DNA of 64,000 nt from Vitrella brassicaformis (taxonomy: Eukaryota > Sar > Vitrellaceae). The number at the start of each line of letters is the position of its first letter. The stretch's first letter is position 1. The DNA lies in the NCBI GenBank assembly GCA_001179505.1, contig CDMY01000251.1, positions 46,148 to 110,147 on the forward strand. The letters run 5' to 3'. The position numbers and the translations under genes are program-made. Of this stretch, positions 44,713-58,344 are shown piece after piece. The notes beneath the pieces are model-generated. The model ran no database searches. It worked only from the letters and a program-made list of their open reading frames with translations, and was not told the DNA's origin.

Positions 44713-46245
44713 CTACCCTGTGGCGCCAAAGTGCGTCCACTGCGACTTGCTGCCCGCGAGGGGGCTCTTGAAGTCAGCTACCGTCTGGCCAAGCAGCGCT
44801 GCTCTCTCATCACCCCCAGCATCACCGCCGCCACCGCCAGCGCCGCCAAAACCGCCATACCCATCCCTACCACCGCCCGCAGCATCGTGTGCCTGTGCGT
44901 GTCGGTGTGTGTCGCCGAATGCTTCAGGTTTGAGGGCCAGGATGTCTCGCATGCGCTTGCGGAGGGTGAGCACCATCTGGATGCCCATCACGGACGCTGC
45001 CGCAGCCAGGACGGCGAACAGCAGCAGCGAGACGCAATACAGGTCATAGCCTGACGAGAAACGAACGATTTGTTTGTGTTTCCTCTGCTCTTCGCTCACC
45101 CTACCCTGTCCGTAGTAGGTAGCTTCTTGCTGCACGGGGTCTATAATCCACTCAAACATGAGGGGCTCCTCCACCTTCAGCCCATACCTCTGCGCAGCCG
45201 CGTCAATCGCATGCCGATACCGCTCACGCATCCCCTTGACCACCACCCGCACCCCCGAACGCGCCTTGACGTCCCCCACCTCACCACACTTGAACACTAT
45301 CGCCGCGCCGCCCGAGCTCGAGCAGCAGTCGGTGCCCACCGCCCAGAAGTCGGTTACTGTGTTGGTTCGGGGGTTGCCCTGCGCGTCGAAGATGTTTCGC
45401 TGGATGGGCGCCGCACAGTAGATGGTGCCTCCCTCCAGGTATGTGCTCGCTCGCGCGGTGTCGACAGAGGTGCCGTCCGCGAACACCACCTTGCCCGCGT
45501 CGAGCATCTGCTTGCCGGTGTTGACTTCGGGCTTGACGTCGATGTAGGTCTGCAGGCCGTTGAGGCGGTAGTAGGTCTTGAACAGATACTGCCACAGCAA
45601 CTCCCCACACACCACCCCCAGCACCAACGCCACTGCAAACAGCACCGCGGCGATGGCGTGCCACATCCGGCCGGTCCGTCTGCCCATCGCCGCAGCGAGG
45701 TGTGGCGCCATCATTGCCCGTCTGGCATCTGTTGAATGTGTGTGGGGGGGCGGCCGGGGCAGCTTCTCTGGCGGCGCGTATCGAGCCCAAACGATGTTGG
45801 GAACGACGAACACGGCGAATGCGGCCAGCCAGATGAACCATGCCCACCCAAATGAGAAGCGGTAGAGTGACTCTCCAGCGGCAAAGTACTCGGGCCTGAA
45901 GCAGAAGCCCGTCAGGGTCAGCCAGAAGAGCACGAACGCCACGAGGTAGACGGAGGTGAGGCTGAGGTAGTCCCGCAGCTGCACGATGAACCTGACGCCG
46001 AGGCCGGCGGTCGTGAAGCCGGGGAACGCACCTGCAACGCCGGGGAAGGCAAATGCATATGCGCCACCGAAGATCCCCCATTTGTTGGACGGCTGTCTGG
46101 CCAGCAGGTAGGCCTGCTCGGCGAAAGTGAGCCCAGTCGCCTCATCTGCGGATATGAGCTTGGGCGGCGTCACCCCACTGCAATCTGTGAGGGTGGACTG
46201 TGGGTGAGGACGAGCGGCACTGTGGGCGTCCTCCTTTCCATCCAT
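44713..46245 (-). CDS. Uncharacterised four-helix membrane protein, nearly intronless
   Basis: An almost uninterrupted 510-codon frame, unusual among its intron-dense neighbours. After a polar start (MDGKEDAHSAARPHPQ), helices appear at about residues 85-110 (SLTSVYLVAFVLFWLTL), 130-150 (AWFIWLAAFAVFVVPNIVWA), 195-220 (IAAVLFAVALVLGVVCGELL) and 410-435 (VSLLLFAVLAAAASVMGIQM). Between helices 3 and 4 is a loop of ~190 residues with LNGLQTYIDVKPEVNTGKQM, AVGTDCCSSSGGAAIVFKC and MFEWIIDPVQQE, probably lumenal or extracellular. A Gly-rich tail ends at 44713. Bases 45051-45104 have intron-like ends (gtaggg...tcgtcag) and number 54, so removal keeps frame and gives YYGQG|YDLYC. I recognise no named family. 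Confidence 0.72.
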   Translation of the reverse strand: MDGKEDAHSAARPHPQSTLTDCSGVTPPKLISADEATGLTFAEQAYLLARQPSNKWGIFGGAYAFAFPGVAGAFPGFTTAGLGVRFIVQLRDYLSLTSVYLVAFVLFWLTLTGFCFRPEYFAAGESLYRFSFGWAWFIWLAAFAVFVVPNIVWARYAPPEKLPRPPPHTHSTDARRAMMAPHLAAAMGRRTGRMWHAIAAVLFAVALVLGVVCGELLWQYLFKTYYRLNGLQTYIDVKPEVNTGKQMLDAGKVVFADGTSVDTARASTYLEGGTIYCAAPIQRNIFDAQGNPRTNTVTDFWAVGTDCCSSSGGAAIVFKCGEVGDVKARSGVRVVVKGMRERYRHAIDAAAQRYGLKVEEPLMFEWIIDPVQQEATYYGQGRVSEEQRKHKQIVRFSSGYDLYCVSLLLFAVLAAAASVMGIQMVLTLRKRMRDILALKPEAFGDTHRHAQAHDAAGGGRDGYGGFGGAGGGGGDAGGDERAALLGQTVADFKSPLAGSKSQWTHFGATG

Positions 46246-46426
46246 TTCTTTATTTACTCCTTCCTATGGTCCGTTCTGAAGCACCGAACACCCCAAGAAG
46301 ATGATCCCATATAGGTGCTCAATTTACATCAGGAGGGGGCCTCTTCCGAGCTCGCGGAGTCTCTTTTAGCTACTTTAGAACCCACACACGCCGCTCGTGC
46401 GGCTCAATCAAGAAGGTGTGGCAAAC
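46246..46426. promoter_or_regulatory. Divergent promoter region, polytopic protein / ODAD3-like
   Basis: 181 bp between start codons. CGAGCTCGCGG at 46347-46357 holds the motif core AGCTCGC (46349-46355), about 72-78 bp from the ODAD3-like ATG. It is self-complementary at GAGCTC. Confidence 0.45.
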
Positions 46427-49148
46427 ATGGCGACGGATGAGCAACAGTTGGAGGAGCTCCAGCGAAGATTTCACCTCATGGGTACTACGCAAGGCCTCTC
46501 TTGTCATCATTGCTGCATGTAACTGTATACACACAGAGGGGGAGCGCAAGATGACCTACGAGGCGGCGCAACAGACTCTCAAACAGAACAAAGACACCAT
46601 CAAGACGCTCAAAGAGGAGGCCAAGTGTGCACACACGCTGAAGAAAGAGCAAGTCACATCACACCTGCCATCTTGATTGCACCGGCATCCTGTAGGACAC
46701 TACGTCTTGCTGTCACTGACCTCAAGAAGAGCACCCTGCCGCCAGAGAATGTCCAGTTGACACAAAAGGTGTGCAATCGCTGTATAACGAAGCGGGCAGT
46801 CATGCCCAAATGCCGATCCCGGCTCTCTTCATTTGTGCTCAGCGAGAGGAGCTTGCGACGTCCAAGACGAGACTGGACCTGACGAGGGACGAGAATGCAA
46901 AGCTGCACTCCGAACTCAAAATACTCACCGTAAGTAGCCACCTGTGAAGTCACGCAACCCGACGTGATGGTTGGCATCCGGCAGGACAAGCTCAAGGAGC
47001 TGGAGCTGAATGCCCGCAGGCCGACCAGCGACGACTCACCACACATGAAGCAAATAAGAATCTTCGAAAATAGACTCGACAAGGTAGGGGTGCACATGGG
47101 ACACCCCCCCCGTTGTCGACGCTCTTTGGCTCGATTGTTTTGACTCACAGGCCATGATCAAGTACAATGAGGCACAGAGCATCCGCAAGACGTACGAGCA
47201 GATCGTCAAGCGGCTCAAGGACGAGCGAGTCGGATTCGACCATCAGCTTGCCGCCATCGAAAAAAGCCTCAAGGTGAATGAACAGTTCAGCCGGCAGTTT
47301 CTTTGTTCATCGCCGCATCTTCGCTCCTTTTTCTTCTCCCCAGGCCAAGGAGCATGACTACGAGGAACTGCTGCTGCTGTCCCACGATGCCAACCATGCG
47401 AAGGACATGGCGCAGGCGGAGCTGCATCGCTTCGAGCAGAGTGTGATTGAGGAGAGGCAGCAGCGGGAGAAAGAAGTGCAGGTACATACATACACGCACA
47501 AACGACAACACCGCCGAGCTGCAAGGCGCGCGTCATCCTTCTTTTTCTATCAGGAGAAGAAGACGCTGGTTCAAGCACGCGTCGAAATGAACCAGCGGTG
47601 AGACACCAATTACACTCGTCTGCGTCCTTTGCGCATGTCGCCCTTTTCTCTTCCTGGTCAGTCTGGAGCAGCGCGAGCGCGAGAAGAAGCTGCAACAAGA
47701 GGCGGATCGCGCTGGCAAAGAGGCACTCCAGACCACGCAGGCCGTCTCCGAGCTGGCTGCCGGCGTCTCGCACGCAGAGGCGGAAGATGAAAGGCAGAGA
47801 ATGCAGGTCGCTGCATCTACAAGCAAGAGAGCTCTCTTGAAGGCCTTGACATCACTCCGTGTGTGTGTGTGTGTGTGTGTTGGCTGCAGGATTTCGAGGA
47901 GGCGTTCAGAAGGATAAAGGAGGCGACGGGTGTGTCTGACGTCAACGAGGTCATCCAGAAGTTCCTCACCCAAGAGGAGACGCAGAACAACCTCCTCAAC
48001 CTCACCAAGGAGAACCAGGCCCGGATCGATCAACTGCAGGAGGAAAGAGCCAGACTCAGAGCCAAAGTGCGTGGGCACGTATGCGTACCTGTTGGAGGCA
48101 CGAATGAATGAAGTCGATACGCGGTGTGCCGTGGAACGCCTATCTGCCTGTTCTGGTCTATCTGTCCGTCAGTTGGAGGAGATGAAGTTCTCGTCGTCTG
48201 GTATGGAGCAGCGGCGTCAGGCTGTGGATGACTACGAGGCGCAGCTCAACGAGGCCAACTCACGCTGCGAGCGGGCGCGCGTCAAGTACGAGCGGGTCGC
48301 TAAGATACTCGTCGACGCCACCGCTGGCATCGACCACCTCGCCGAGTTCCTGCAACCTATCAAAGTAAGTGAGCACAGTGCCCTCGCACACACACGCAGC
48401 ACAAACATCATGTGTGTGCCGTGCGTCTATCTGTCAGCTTGACCGTGAGGCGCCCGAGACGGCTGCACCTGGTGCGGCAAGGAATGTCGAGGACACGCTG
48501 GTGACGTGCGACCTGAAGCTCACGAAACTGCTTGCTCTTACTAACATGGTGTGTGAGTGCGATGCCTCTCTGTCTCAATTGGCTCAGACTGGATGTGTGT
48601 CCGTGAGTGTGTGCACGTGTCGATGCAGGAGCCGCAGGGGCCCCCTCCAGGTCTGTTGGAGACAGCCAAGATGGAGTCAGCCCTCAGCAGCATGGTGAGT
48701 GAGCGCAGACAGACATGTATGTCCATTTGCCCTGCTCTCTAGTCATGTCTCTCGCCGCCTTGTCGTCTGTCTGTCTGCATATGAATGGGTCCACGTGGTG
48801 TCAGGCTCAGAGCATCCGTGTGCGTCTGCCTGAGGCCGATGCTGACGAGGACAGAGACGAAGACGAATACGAAGACGAGGTATGTACAAACAAGCAGCCA
48901 GCCGAGAGACACACTTCTTCCCCGTGGGTGGCTCCCTCCCTCCCTCCCTGCCCCACTCAGCTTGACGAGGAGGTGTGGAATCGCAAGCACGTCAAGTACA
49001 ACTCACAGCAGCTCCTCGAGAAGCAACAAAAGAAACTCAAGTACATCAATGAGGCCAACACCACACACACGGGCGACCCTTTACGGGTGTGTTTGGCTGT
49101 GTGTGTTTCAGGAAAAAGATCAAGGGCAGCAAGCCGCGGAAGGAGTGA
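46427..49148 (+). CDS. ODAD3: Outer dynein arm docking complex coiled-coil protein (CCDC151/ODAD3-like)
   Basis: A long coiled-coil protein built from about a dozen exons. The ATG at 46427 gives MATDEQQLEELQRRFHLM, then EGERKMTYEAAQQTLKQNKD. The family-diagnostic block is AMIKYNEAQSIRKTYEQIVK, then RLKDERVGFDHQLAAIEKSL, with HDANHAKDMAQAELHRFEQ, as in CCDC151/ODAD3, which links outer dynein arms to the axonemal doublet. Further heptads follow (FEEAFRRIKEATGVSDVNEV, LLNLTKENQARIDQLQEERA), then a Glu/Asp-rich stretch (DEDRDEDEYEDE) and a basic end. The final junction (KLK|KKIKGSKPRKE) fixes the stop at 49146-49148. This implies a motile flagellum in the life cycle. The symbol is by family resemblance. 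Confidence 0.82.
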
Positions 49149-49698
49149 GAATGCCGCTGTCCTACTGCTGTGCTGCTGGCGTGTGTGCCTGTGGGGGGTC
49201 GATTGATTCGTGCATGCTTGTTTGGGACCTTTCACCTCAAGTAAGTCATGTCATGGGATGGATGGCGGAAACACTACCAAACCAGCTGACACATAAACAG
49301 GCTATAGCTAGCTAGCACGACTGCACGTACGGGCGTCTTCATATCACATGCGACACATATATATCGACACACATACACGACACGACACGGCCACCACTTA
49401 CCTCCCCTCCAACCAACCCAGCAGCCCACTACCAAAACGGAGCATGCACACACACAGAGAATTCAACACGCACACGGATGCATCCGGCCAGGTAGGTATG
49501 ATGTTTGCACACACATAAACGGCACAAGACTGCCACCTCAAACGCTACAAAACTGATGTAGATAGACCGCCAGCAACACACAAACTTAAACGCAGAAACT
49601 GACAGCATGTGGCTGGTTGGCTTGCCGGGTCTCATACTTGTGTGAAGCAACTCCTATATTTCTCTCCTGAGCACGACGGACAGGCAATCAAGCGTTGT
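49149..49698. other. Convergent intergenic region
   Basis: 0.55 kb between the ODAD3-like and enolase genes, with TAGCTAGCTAGC near 49304-49315, ATATATAT near 49357 and (CA)n near 49447-49456. No gene seen. Confidence 0.5.
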
Positions 49699-51924
<2,226 letters not shown>

Positions 51925-52198
51925 TCTTAGATGCGACGGCTGCCAAGCAACTTAGAGCGGATTCGCCACCTGGCGCTGAGCTTGCAGATGGCGATCCTCG
52001 TTGGTTTCCAGTGCAAAAGCGGCCCCATTGTCGAAGGCTCACGTCTGCACGTCACTGCACTACCGTTTTCAGCTTTTCGTGCAAAGATCCGGTATGTCGA
52101 TCGCTGGCCGTTCAACGGCCGAGGTGCCACAGCGTTGGCTTCTTCCTCGGCTTAATTTCCTTCTGCTTTCTGCCCCGTACAGTACCAAGTTGGGCAGG
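51925..52198. promoter_or_regulatory. Divergent promoter region, enolase / PAN-lectin
   Basis: 274 bp between start codons. GCTGAGCTTGCAG near 51975-51987 is a weak relative of the shared motif (one or two mismatches). TTTTCAGCTTTTCGTGCAAA near 52065-52085 has no counterpart that I recognise. Confidence 0.35.
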
Positions 52199-54647
52199 AT
52201 GAAGCATCTGTTGGCTCTGACGGCGCTTTCCTGCCTCTCGGGTAAGCAGGCAGAGCAGACACTCCTACGTGCGACTCACCACTCAAGTGACTGCGGGCTC
52301 TTGTTGTGAAGCAGGCATCCACGGCGCTCTCGTCAAGACGGGCTGTTATGACGTCGGATATGAGTACGGCCCTGAGGGCTTCGGCCCCGTGTACAGCACG
52401 ACGCTGCAGGAAGTCCCGATGGACGGCACGGCCAGCGACCCGGCCATGCCCTGGCTGGCCTGCGAGGACATGTGTGAGCAGACTGACGGATGCAACTACT
52501 TCACGTGGGAGGCAGGCAAGTGCCACAAGGTGGGTAGATGGGTGGGCTGAAACGCACGGAGGCACGGACCAGAAGATGCTATTGATTGAGCGTGTGGTGT
52601 GTGATGTGAAGATCAAGGAGGAAAGGGACAAGATGTGGGCGCCAAACGAGGTGTGAGGGCGGGAAAGGGAAATCAGCAACGCACCGCACCGCACCGCATG
52701 AACCAAGCCGACCCCTCCCTCCTCCCTGTGTGTGTGCGTATGTGCGCTTCTCTCTCCCTCCCTCAGGTCTACGTGACTGAAGCTGCAGATGAGGCCGAGT
52801 GCGTCCAGTCGTGCGCCGAGGACCCCGAGTGCAACATCGGGCATCGCTTTGAGCCCCCCATCTGCAAGCTCAAGACCTCCCTCGTCCCCGTGAAGCAGCT
52901 CAAGGCCTGGTACACACTCGTTTCCGGCCCTGCGCCCTGCCCCGGCCTCAACCGCACCGAGCTGGTGGAGCTGGGCAAGACCTCCGTCGGCACGGGAGGC
53001 TGTGCCCTCAACTATGAAAGGAGCGGCGACATGTGCTATCGGATCGCCTATGACGACAGGAAGACGCAGCCCGATGCGGCTACCGAGTGCGCAAAGGTCG
53101 AGAACGGCTCCCTGGCCATGCCCAAGACACGGGTGCGGTGCGCGAGGGAGAAAGGGAGCGATCGAATGATGAGAGAGACCTTCCTTAAGGCTTTTGTTTA
53201 CTGTCCCTTGCTTGTGTGGTGTGTGGGCTGCTCTGCTGCAATCGTCCAGGAGCTGGGTTTGAACATCCTGGCTCTGTTTTGCCCGAAGGTTCCCGAGGGC
53301 GTGGGCATTGGGCCTGTGATTGAGAAGCCCACAGAGGTGGGCTCCAGCACCTTCGAGTGTGTGGTGCCGCGGGGAGACAACCTGGATGGACCCTACTACA
53401 TGGGCCTGGTCTCAGAGCAGGTGAGATGCACACCACACGGACGTGCCTCGTGGCCGGCTGGCTGCTTAATGCCTTTTCTCGCTCTCTTTCTGTCTGTCTG
53501 TCTGTCTGTGATCAGATTGGGTCTGGTTTGAATGTGTCGATTGGTGCGTGGTCTTGGGTGGACGGTGAGCCGTTGGGCGAGTGGTCAGCATGGGGCGGCC
53601 AGGGGGAGAACACGCCCCTCCTCTACGGCGACTTCCCCACCATCCAACCCGACAACACTTCGGGCAAGCAGCTCTGCACCTACTTTTACGTCAGTCACCA
53701 CAGCACAGCACAGCACAGCACAACCACACGACAATCCCAACACGCACACCGCCCTCCCCTCTGTCTCCCCCCTGTCTGTCTCTGCCTGTCTCTTCCAGCC
53801 GCGGAATTCGCCCGAGTTTGGAGGGTCGCCCAATGGCGGATGGGGCGATGAAGACTGTCTGCACAAGTGCCTCTTCCCTGCCCAAGACATGAACCGCACC
53901 TCCCAGTCCACATGCTGGACGCAAGGAGAGGGCGGCTATTTTGACGTCTCGGACGTGGATGCGGACCCATCAGGCCAGCTAGGCGGCCTGGTCACCGCCG
54001 CTGAATGGGACGAGGGCATCAATGTGGGCAAGATCACCGACACGCCGCGGCACTACATCTGCGAGGCACCCATTGGCATGGAGGGCGTCGCTCTCGGTGA
54101 GGCGAGGCCATGCACCAGTGTGGCCCTTCCTGTCCTTGCTCATGCGTGCCTGTTGTCTGTCTGTCTGTCTGTCTGTCTCTCTGTATGTGTGGGGTCTGTG
54201 TGTCTGTGTGTGCATAGATGACTGTGTGGATGACCCCGACAAGGTCAGCCCCGGCATGTGCGGCTGCGGGGTCAAGGACATCGATTCGGACCTGGACGGT
54301 CTCATGGACTGCCTCGGTCGGTCGGCACCCACATACACACGCACACACCGACACACACACACACACACACACACTTACGACACACTCACTCCCTCTCTCT
54401 TGTGCTTGTGCGTGCCGTCTCAGATTCAGCCCCCGATGACGCCACCATCCGCTCTGCGAACGAGACCGTCGCCGCGCAGATCACCAACATGCTTCAGAAC
54501 AGTAGCATGGCCGCCACGCCCGACGATGTCTCGGCAAGCGTGCCGCCCGAGGAAACGGTGGCTGAGCCAAAGGGGGCCGTTATGTGGACGGTGGCTGAGG
54601 AAGACCTGACGGCGGCAGACGCGCTCAAACGTCTGAGGCGCGCCTAG
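52199..54647 (+). CDS. Secreted PAN/apple and C-type-lectin-like protein
   Basis: The ATG at 52199 opens a signal peptide (MKHLLALTALSCLSGIHGA), joined in phase across the first intron. The first module (GCYDVGYEYG ... WLACEDMCEQTDGCNYFTWE, CHK) has the cysteine spacing of a PAN/apple domain, and a second comes in the next exon (DEAECVQSCAEDPECNIGHR). At about residues 140-420 is a C-type-lectin-like region: CALNYERSGDMCYRIAYDD, AATECAKVENGSLAMP, then IGAWSWVDGEPLGEWSAW and HYICEAPIGM. It is enlarged relative to ordinary lectin domains. Near the end, DPDKVSPGMCGCGVKDIDSD and LDGLMDCLD form a thrombospondin type-3-like calcium-binding turn. The protein is likely extracellular or on the cell surface, binding glycans or protein. 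Its Ser/Thr-rich tail ends at 54647 with no GPI-like or transmembrane end. Confidence 0.78.
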
Positions 54648-55469
54648 GAGAGTGCTGGGTGGACGAGGTTTTGGTGTGTGCTGTCGTCGTCGCGTGGTGT
54701 GGGTAATTGGATGGTCATGAATGAATGAATGGATGGATCTGATTGATCGATCGCAAGTGTTGGTTTTCTCGGTATGCATGCATGTGCAGCCAGCCAGCCA
54801 GCCAGCAAGTTTCTCCCCATTCAATCAATGACAAACACGTGGGTGGGTGCATGTGTGGTGTGCGTGACTACACATTGAATGCATTGATTGAGTGGGGCGG
54901 GGCCTCCCTCCGTATGTCTGTATTTTGCAAGAGAATGGAGTCAGGTATCCATACCCTCACCATGATGCCTGTTTTTCCAGAAGGGACGGACGAGAGGCTC
55001 ACGAATGGCCTCCCCTCCCCCCTGTGTGTGTGTATTCCGGCAGGAAGTGACACCAGGCAGGAAGTGACGCCAATCTCATGTTTAGTTGTTGTTGTGTGTA
55101 GGTAAGAGGGTGGGTGGGCATGGGTACACACAATGGCAAACAGTGTTTGACATCATTTATTTTGTGGTCGTGCTAGTCCGTGCGTGTCATTTCAAGCTCT
55201 GTGTGCACCGCACCGCACCAGTCAGTCAGTCTGCTGTCTATCGTCCACATCCACATGATTGAATGTAAACACCATCTAATGTCATGAATGGTGTCTCTGT
55301 GTCCGTCCATCCATCCATCCATCCATCTGTCGGTCTGTTTTCCAACGCTCTCTGCGTAGCTATGGTATCTACACACATCACATACAGCAATCACAAACAG
55401 CAACCAGCAATCGTCCAGTCACCCCGCCCAATCCACCAATTCACCAAAACCTCCAGCCCCCTTCCCTTC
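54648..55469. other. Convergent intergenic region
   Basis: 0.82 kb with (AATG)n near 54717-54735, (CCAG)n near 54789-54804, a near-exact repeat of AGGAAGTGAC around 55042 and 55058, and (CATC)n near 55304-55327. No gene seen. Confidence 0.5.
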
Positions 55470-57011
55470 TCAGGCGTCATCGAAGTGCAGCGGTATCGGT
55501 TTGGTCCTGTCGAGGGGCACGTCGATGACGAACGGGGGCCAGATCGGCCTGTACATGAGATCAACAGAGGCCGCGTTGACATACACCTACCCACGGGCAC
55601 ACCAGACAGACAGACGACAGACAGGCAGGCAGGCAGGCAGGCAGGCAAGACAGGTGCGTTCGTGGCGTGCATCGGCCGGCGTGCGTGTGTGAATGGGGCA
55701 GCTTGGCTTACGGTTGTGCCGTCGAAGGCGACTCCCCTGCCTTCGTGGATATGGCCGTATATGTTGAGCCTGTAGCCACAGAGAAAAGACAGCCGAATGA
55801 GCGCGATTGCCGTCTTCTTTTTCTTCTCTCTGTACATGCTGTGCTTGCCTTGCCTTGGTTTGATCCTCCCTTGGATCTCCCGCTTGAGATCTGCACAGCC
55901 GGCATGGACACGCGACTTGGTGAAGTCAAGGATTTGGTATGAAGGGCCGTGTGTGATCAACACGTCGACGTCATCCGGAATCTGCACCGCACCGCACCGC
56001 ACCCGGCAAGCAGCCAACAAACCACACGCACGGACGACAACGGATGACGATAAAACACCACACCCCCTCCCTTCATCACTTTACCACTCACCAGCTGCCA
56101 CTTCTCAGATATCTCCTCCCCCCTGTCGAGGTTGAAGCCCCAGTCAAAGAATGTCGGGGTCCATGGGGAGCCCCATAAAGTGAGGCCTTTGACCGTGGTG
56201 CCCGAGTCCTCCAGGTAGGTGCAGTGCTGCAGCGATGCACGGACCGCCTCGCAGTCGTGTTGCACGTCGTGGAAACGACTGATACACACGAGAGCGACAC
56301 ACAGGGAGTGGGAGGGAGGGAGGGATCATGTGTGTGTCTGTGGAACAAGGATAGGTCGCTCACCGCCACAGACGGGGATAGTATTTGGTGTCGAATGTGA
56401 GGTCGTGGTTGCCCGCTATGACCACCTTATGCTCGTAGGGCTGACCAGCCAGCCAGTTGCTCAGCTCCTTGATGGCATCGGGCTCACCATCCATCTGGAC
56501 AGACAGACAGACAGACAGAGACCACAACAGAGCAAGTGAACCTGCACACAATCGTTCCCAAGACGTTGATTGATTCGTGTCCCAATTGTCGTGTCCCCCG
56601 TGCTGACCGTCCAATCGCCGGCGTGAATCAGCACATCCCCCAAGGGGAGAGGTGTGGTGTCGTCGGCTCCCTCTGGCGATTTGGTGGTGGTGATGCTGCC
56701 ATGCTGGCTGTGTGTGTCCGAAATGCACACCAGACGGACGTACCTAAGACCAGCATACAAGAAACACACGGTGCACGTCGGTGGCGTGGAGTCGTCTGCA
56801 CTGCGCTGCGCTGTGTGGTGTGTGCCCACCCCGGCAAGCTTCTGTTCCTCTCAACCCACTCTTTGTCGTTGTCGGGGTCAACAAAGCGGCAGCTGGCCGA
56901 CGGGCAGACACGAACGGGCTGTCTGCTGCCCATGGATGGGCGACGAGGGAACGGAGATCTGTGCAGGAACAAGGCTGCTGCTGTGAGAGGAACCAGCCTC
57001 AGCTGTCGCAT
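55470..57011 (-). CDS. Calcineurin-like metallophosphoesterase (MPPED type)
   Basis: The binuclear-metal phosphoesterase motifs are all readable: VCISDTHSQHG (D-x-H), GDVLIHAGDWT (GD), VVIAGNHDLTFD (GNHD), DVLITHGPSYQIL (GH-like H) and LNIYGHIHEGRG (GHxH). The flow, including LTLWGSPWTPTFFDWGFNL and VNAASVDLMYRPIWPPFVID before the end HFDDA, matches the MPPED1/2-239AB family, with phosphodiesterase activity of uncertain physiological substrate. The ATG at 57011 (MRQLRLVPLTAAALFLHRSP) opens a basic, hydrophobic leader of about 35 residues that could direct it to an organelle. The next in-frame ATG is about 25 codons on. The stop ends at 55470. It is head-to-head with the YkgJ-like gene, 100 bp away. 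Confidence 0.88.
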
Positions 57012-57111
57012 GCACCACGCGGAGGAAGTTTGCCGCACATCAAATGCGAGCTTGGCAGCGACAGAGATCTGGCTGCGGGGGTAGCGTCTATCCCGGCGTC
57101 TTGCGTCTTGG
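57012..57111. promoter_or_regulatory. Divergent promoter region, MPPED / YkgJ-like
   Basis: 100 bp between start codons with TGCGAGCTTGGC at 57045-57056, 34 bp from one ATG and 56-67 bp from the other. Confidence 0.5.
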
Positions 57112-58036
57112 ATGCGTCACAAAACCGGATGGCGTCAGGCGTTTGTGCTGCTGCAGCTGAGCCTCATCACCTTCTGCATCTTCGTCGGCGACGCTGCCGC
57201 TGCTGGGCCTGCGCGCGAGCTCTTCATCTCCCGCCATGCCTGGCCTGGTGTGCATTCAGCCATCCGCCGTCGGCTACGAGCGCGGCGATGGACGTTCATC
57301 AGGATGACTGGAGAATCTGATGAGATGGAAGGCGAGGAGTCACGGGAGCAGATCCCTTCTGACCTGGTGATGCGACGCAGCGAGCAGTGGGGATGCGTGA
57401 GGTATAAGAACACGATAGATACATGAAAGACGCAACGATCGATGTACGCGGTTGATTGGTTCGTCTGTCTGTGCGGTCTGGTCTCCCTGCATATATGTGA
57501 TGGATGTGCCCTGCAGGAACTGTGGCGCATGTTGCCGCTTGGCTGACTGGCTGCCGAACGTGGATGAGATCTTCCTCTACGGGAAGGACAAGGCGCTTTT
57601 CCTCTCAATGATCCGCCCCGAAGACGGCTACTGCAGACACTTCGATCAGGACACGCGCTCCTGCACCATCTATCACGACAGGCCTTGGTTCTGTCGCGTC
57701 GAGGCCGACATCTTCGGCCATCTCTACGGTATGGCCGTGGACGAGATGGACGAGTTCTGCCGCGAGTGCTGCCGAGACCAGATCCGCAAGGTGTTTGGCG
57801 CCGACAGCACGGTGAGGAGGGAGTTCGATGAGCTGCAGGAGCGGCTGGAGCAGGAGATGATCGACGAGCGGCAGCCTCGAATCGTGCCGAGGCACGCTGT
57901 TGAGATGGGGGAGAGGGAGGGGATTGTGTGGTGGGAGAAGCAGCCGCCTGCTCTTCCCGAGAGGCTGAGGCTGTGGCGGACGACGGACGGATGGATCCCC
58001 TACCAGGACTATTTTGATAGACAGATAGAGAGATAG
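57112..58036 (+). CDS. YkgJ-family cysteine-cluster protein
   Basis: The second exon encodes a CxxCxxCC-type metal-binding domain of the bacterial YkgJ/UPF0153 family, thought to hold zinc or an iron-sulfur cluster. It reads RNCGACCRLADW, then YCRHFDQDTRSCTIYHDRPW, FCRVEADIFGHLYG and CRECCRDQIRKVFG. I join exon 1 at WGCVR|NCGACC with donor gtataa; the nearer gtgagg donor breaks the Cys pattern. Exon 1 is a leader (MRHKTGWRQAFVLLQLSLIT, then FCIFVGDAAAAGPA) with a signal-peptide core. A basic Arg-rich segment follows (IRRRLRARRWTF), consistent with plastid targeting through the secretory route. A tail with WWEKQPPALPERLRLW and GWIPYQDYFD ends at 58036. Bacterial or plastid-endosymbiont origin is plausible but needs a tree. 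Confidence 0.82.
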
Positions 58037-58344
58037 AGAGATAGGGAGGAGAGGGGACAGGTCAGATCAGACGAGGGGACTTTTCTAGTTGGTCACGTTC
58101 TTCCAGCTTGTCTCGGTGTGTCGTCTGGAGGTGTTAGTCGATGAAGAGTGAGGCCTTGCGTATCACCGCATCCAGTGGTGATGCATGAGTCCGGTTCATT
58201 GTCGACTGCAACACTTCCCGGCGGGCACGGGTGGATACATATAGCATCGGGCTGCTCGCCCCGTGTAAGCCACAATTGCAAGTTTACGACTGGCAAGAAT
58301 CGGGAGGTCCCTTTTACACACGTTTCAGCCCGCCAGACAACGGC
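58037..58344. other. Same-strand spacer between YkgJ-like and coiled-coil genes
   Basis: 308 bp containing the 3' UTR of one gene and the promoter of the next. A frame open from 58231 could extend the coiled-coil protein upstream, and a possible 5'-UTR acceptor (acacgtttcag) lies at 58317-58327. I see no separate gene. Confidence 0.45.
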
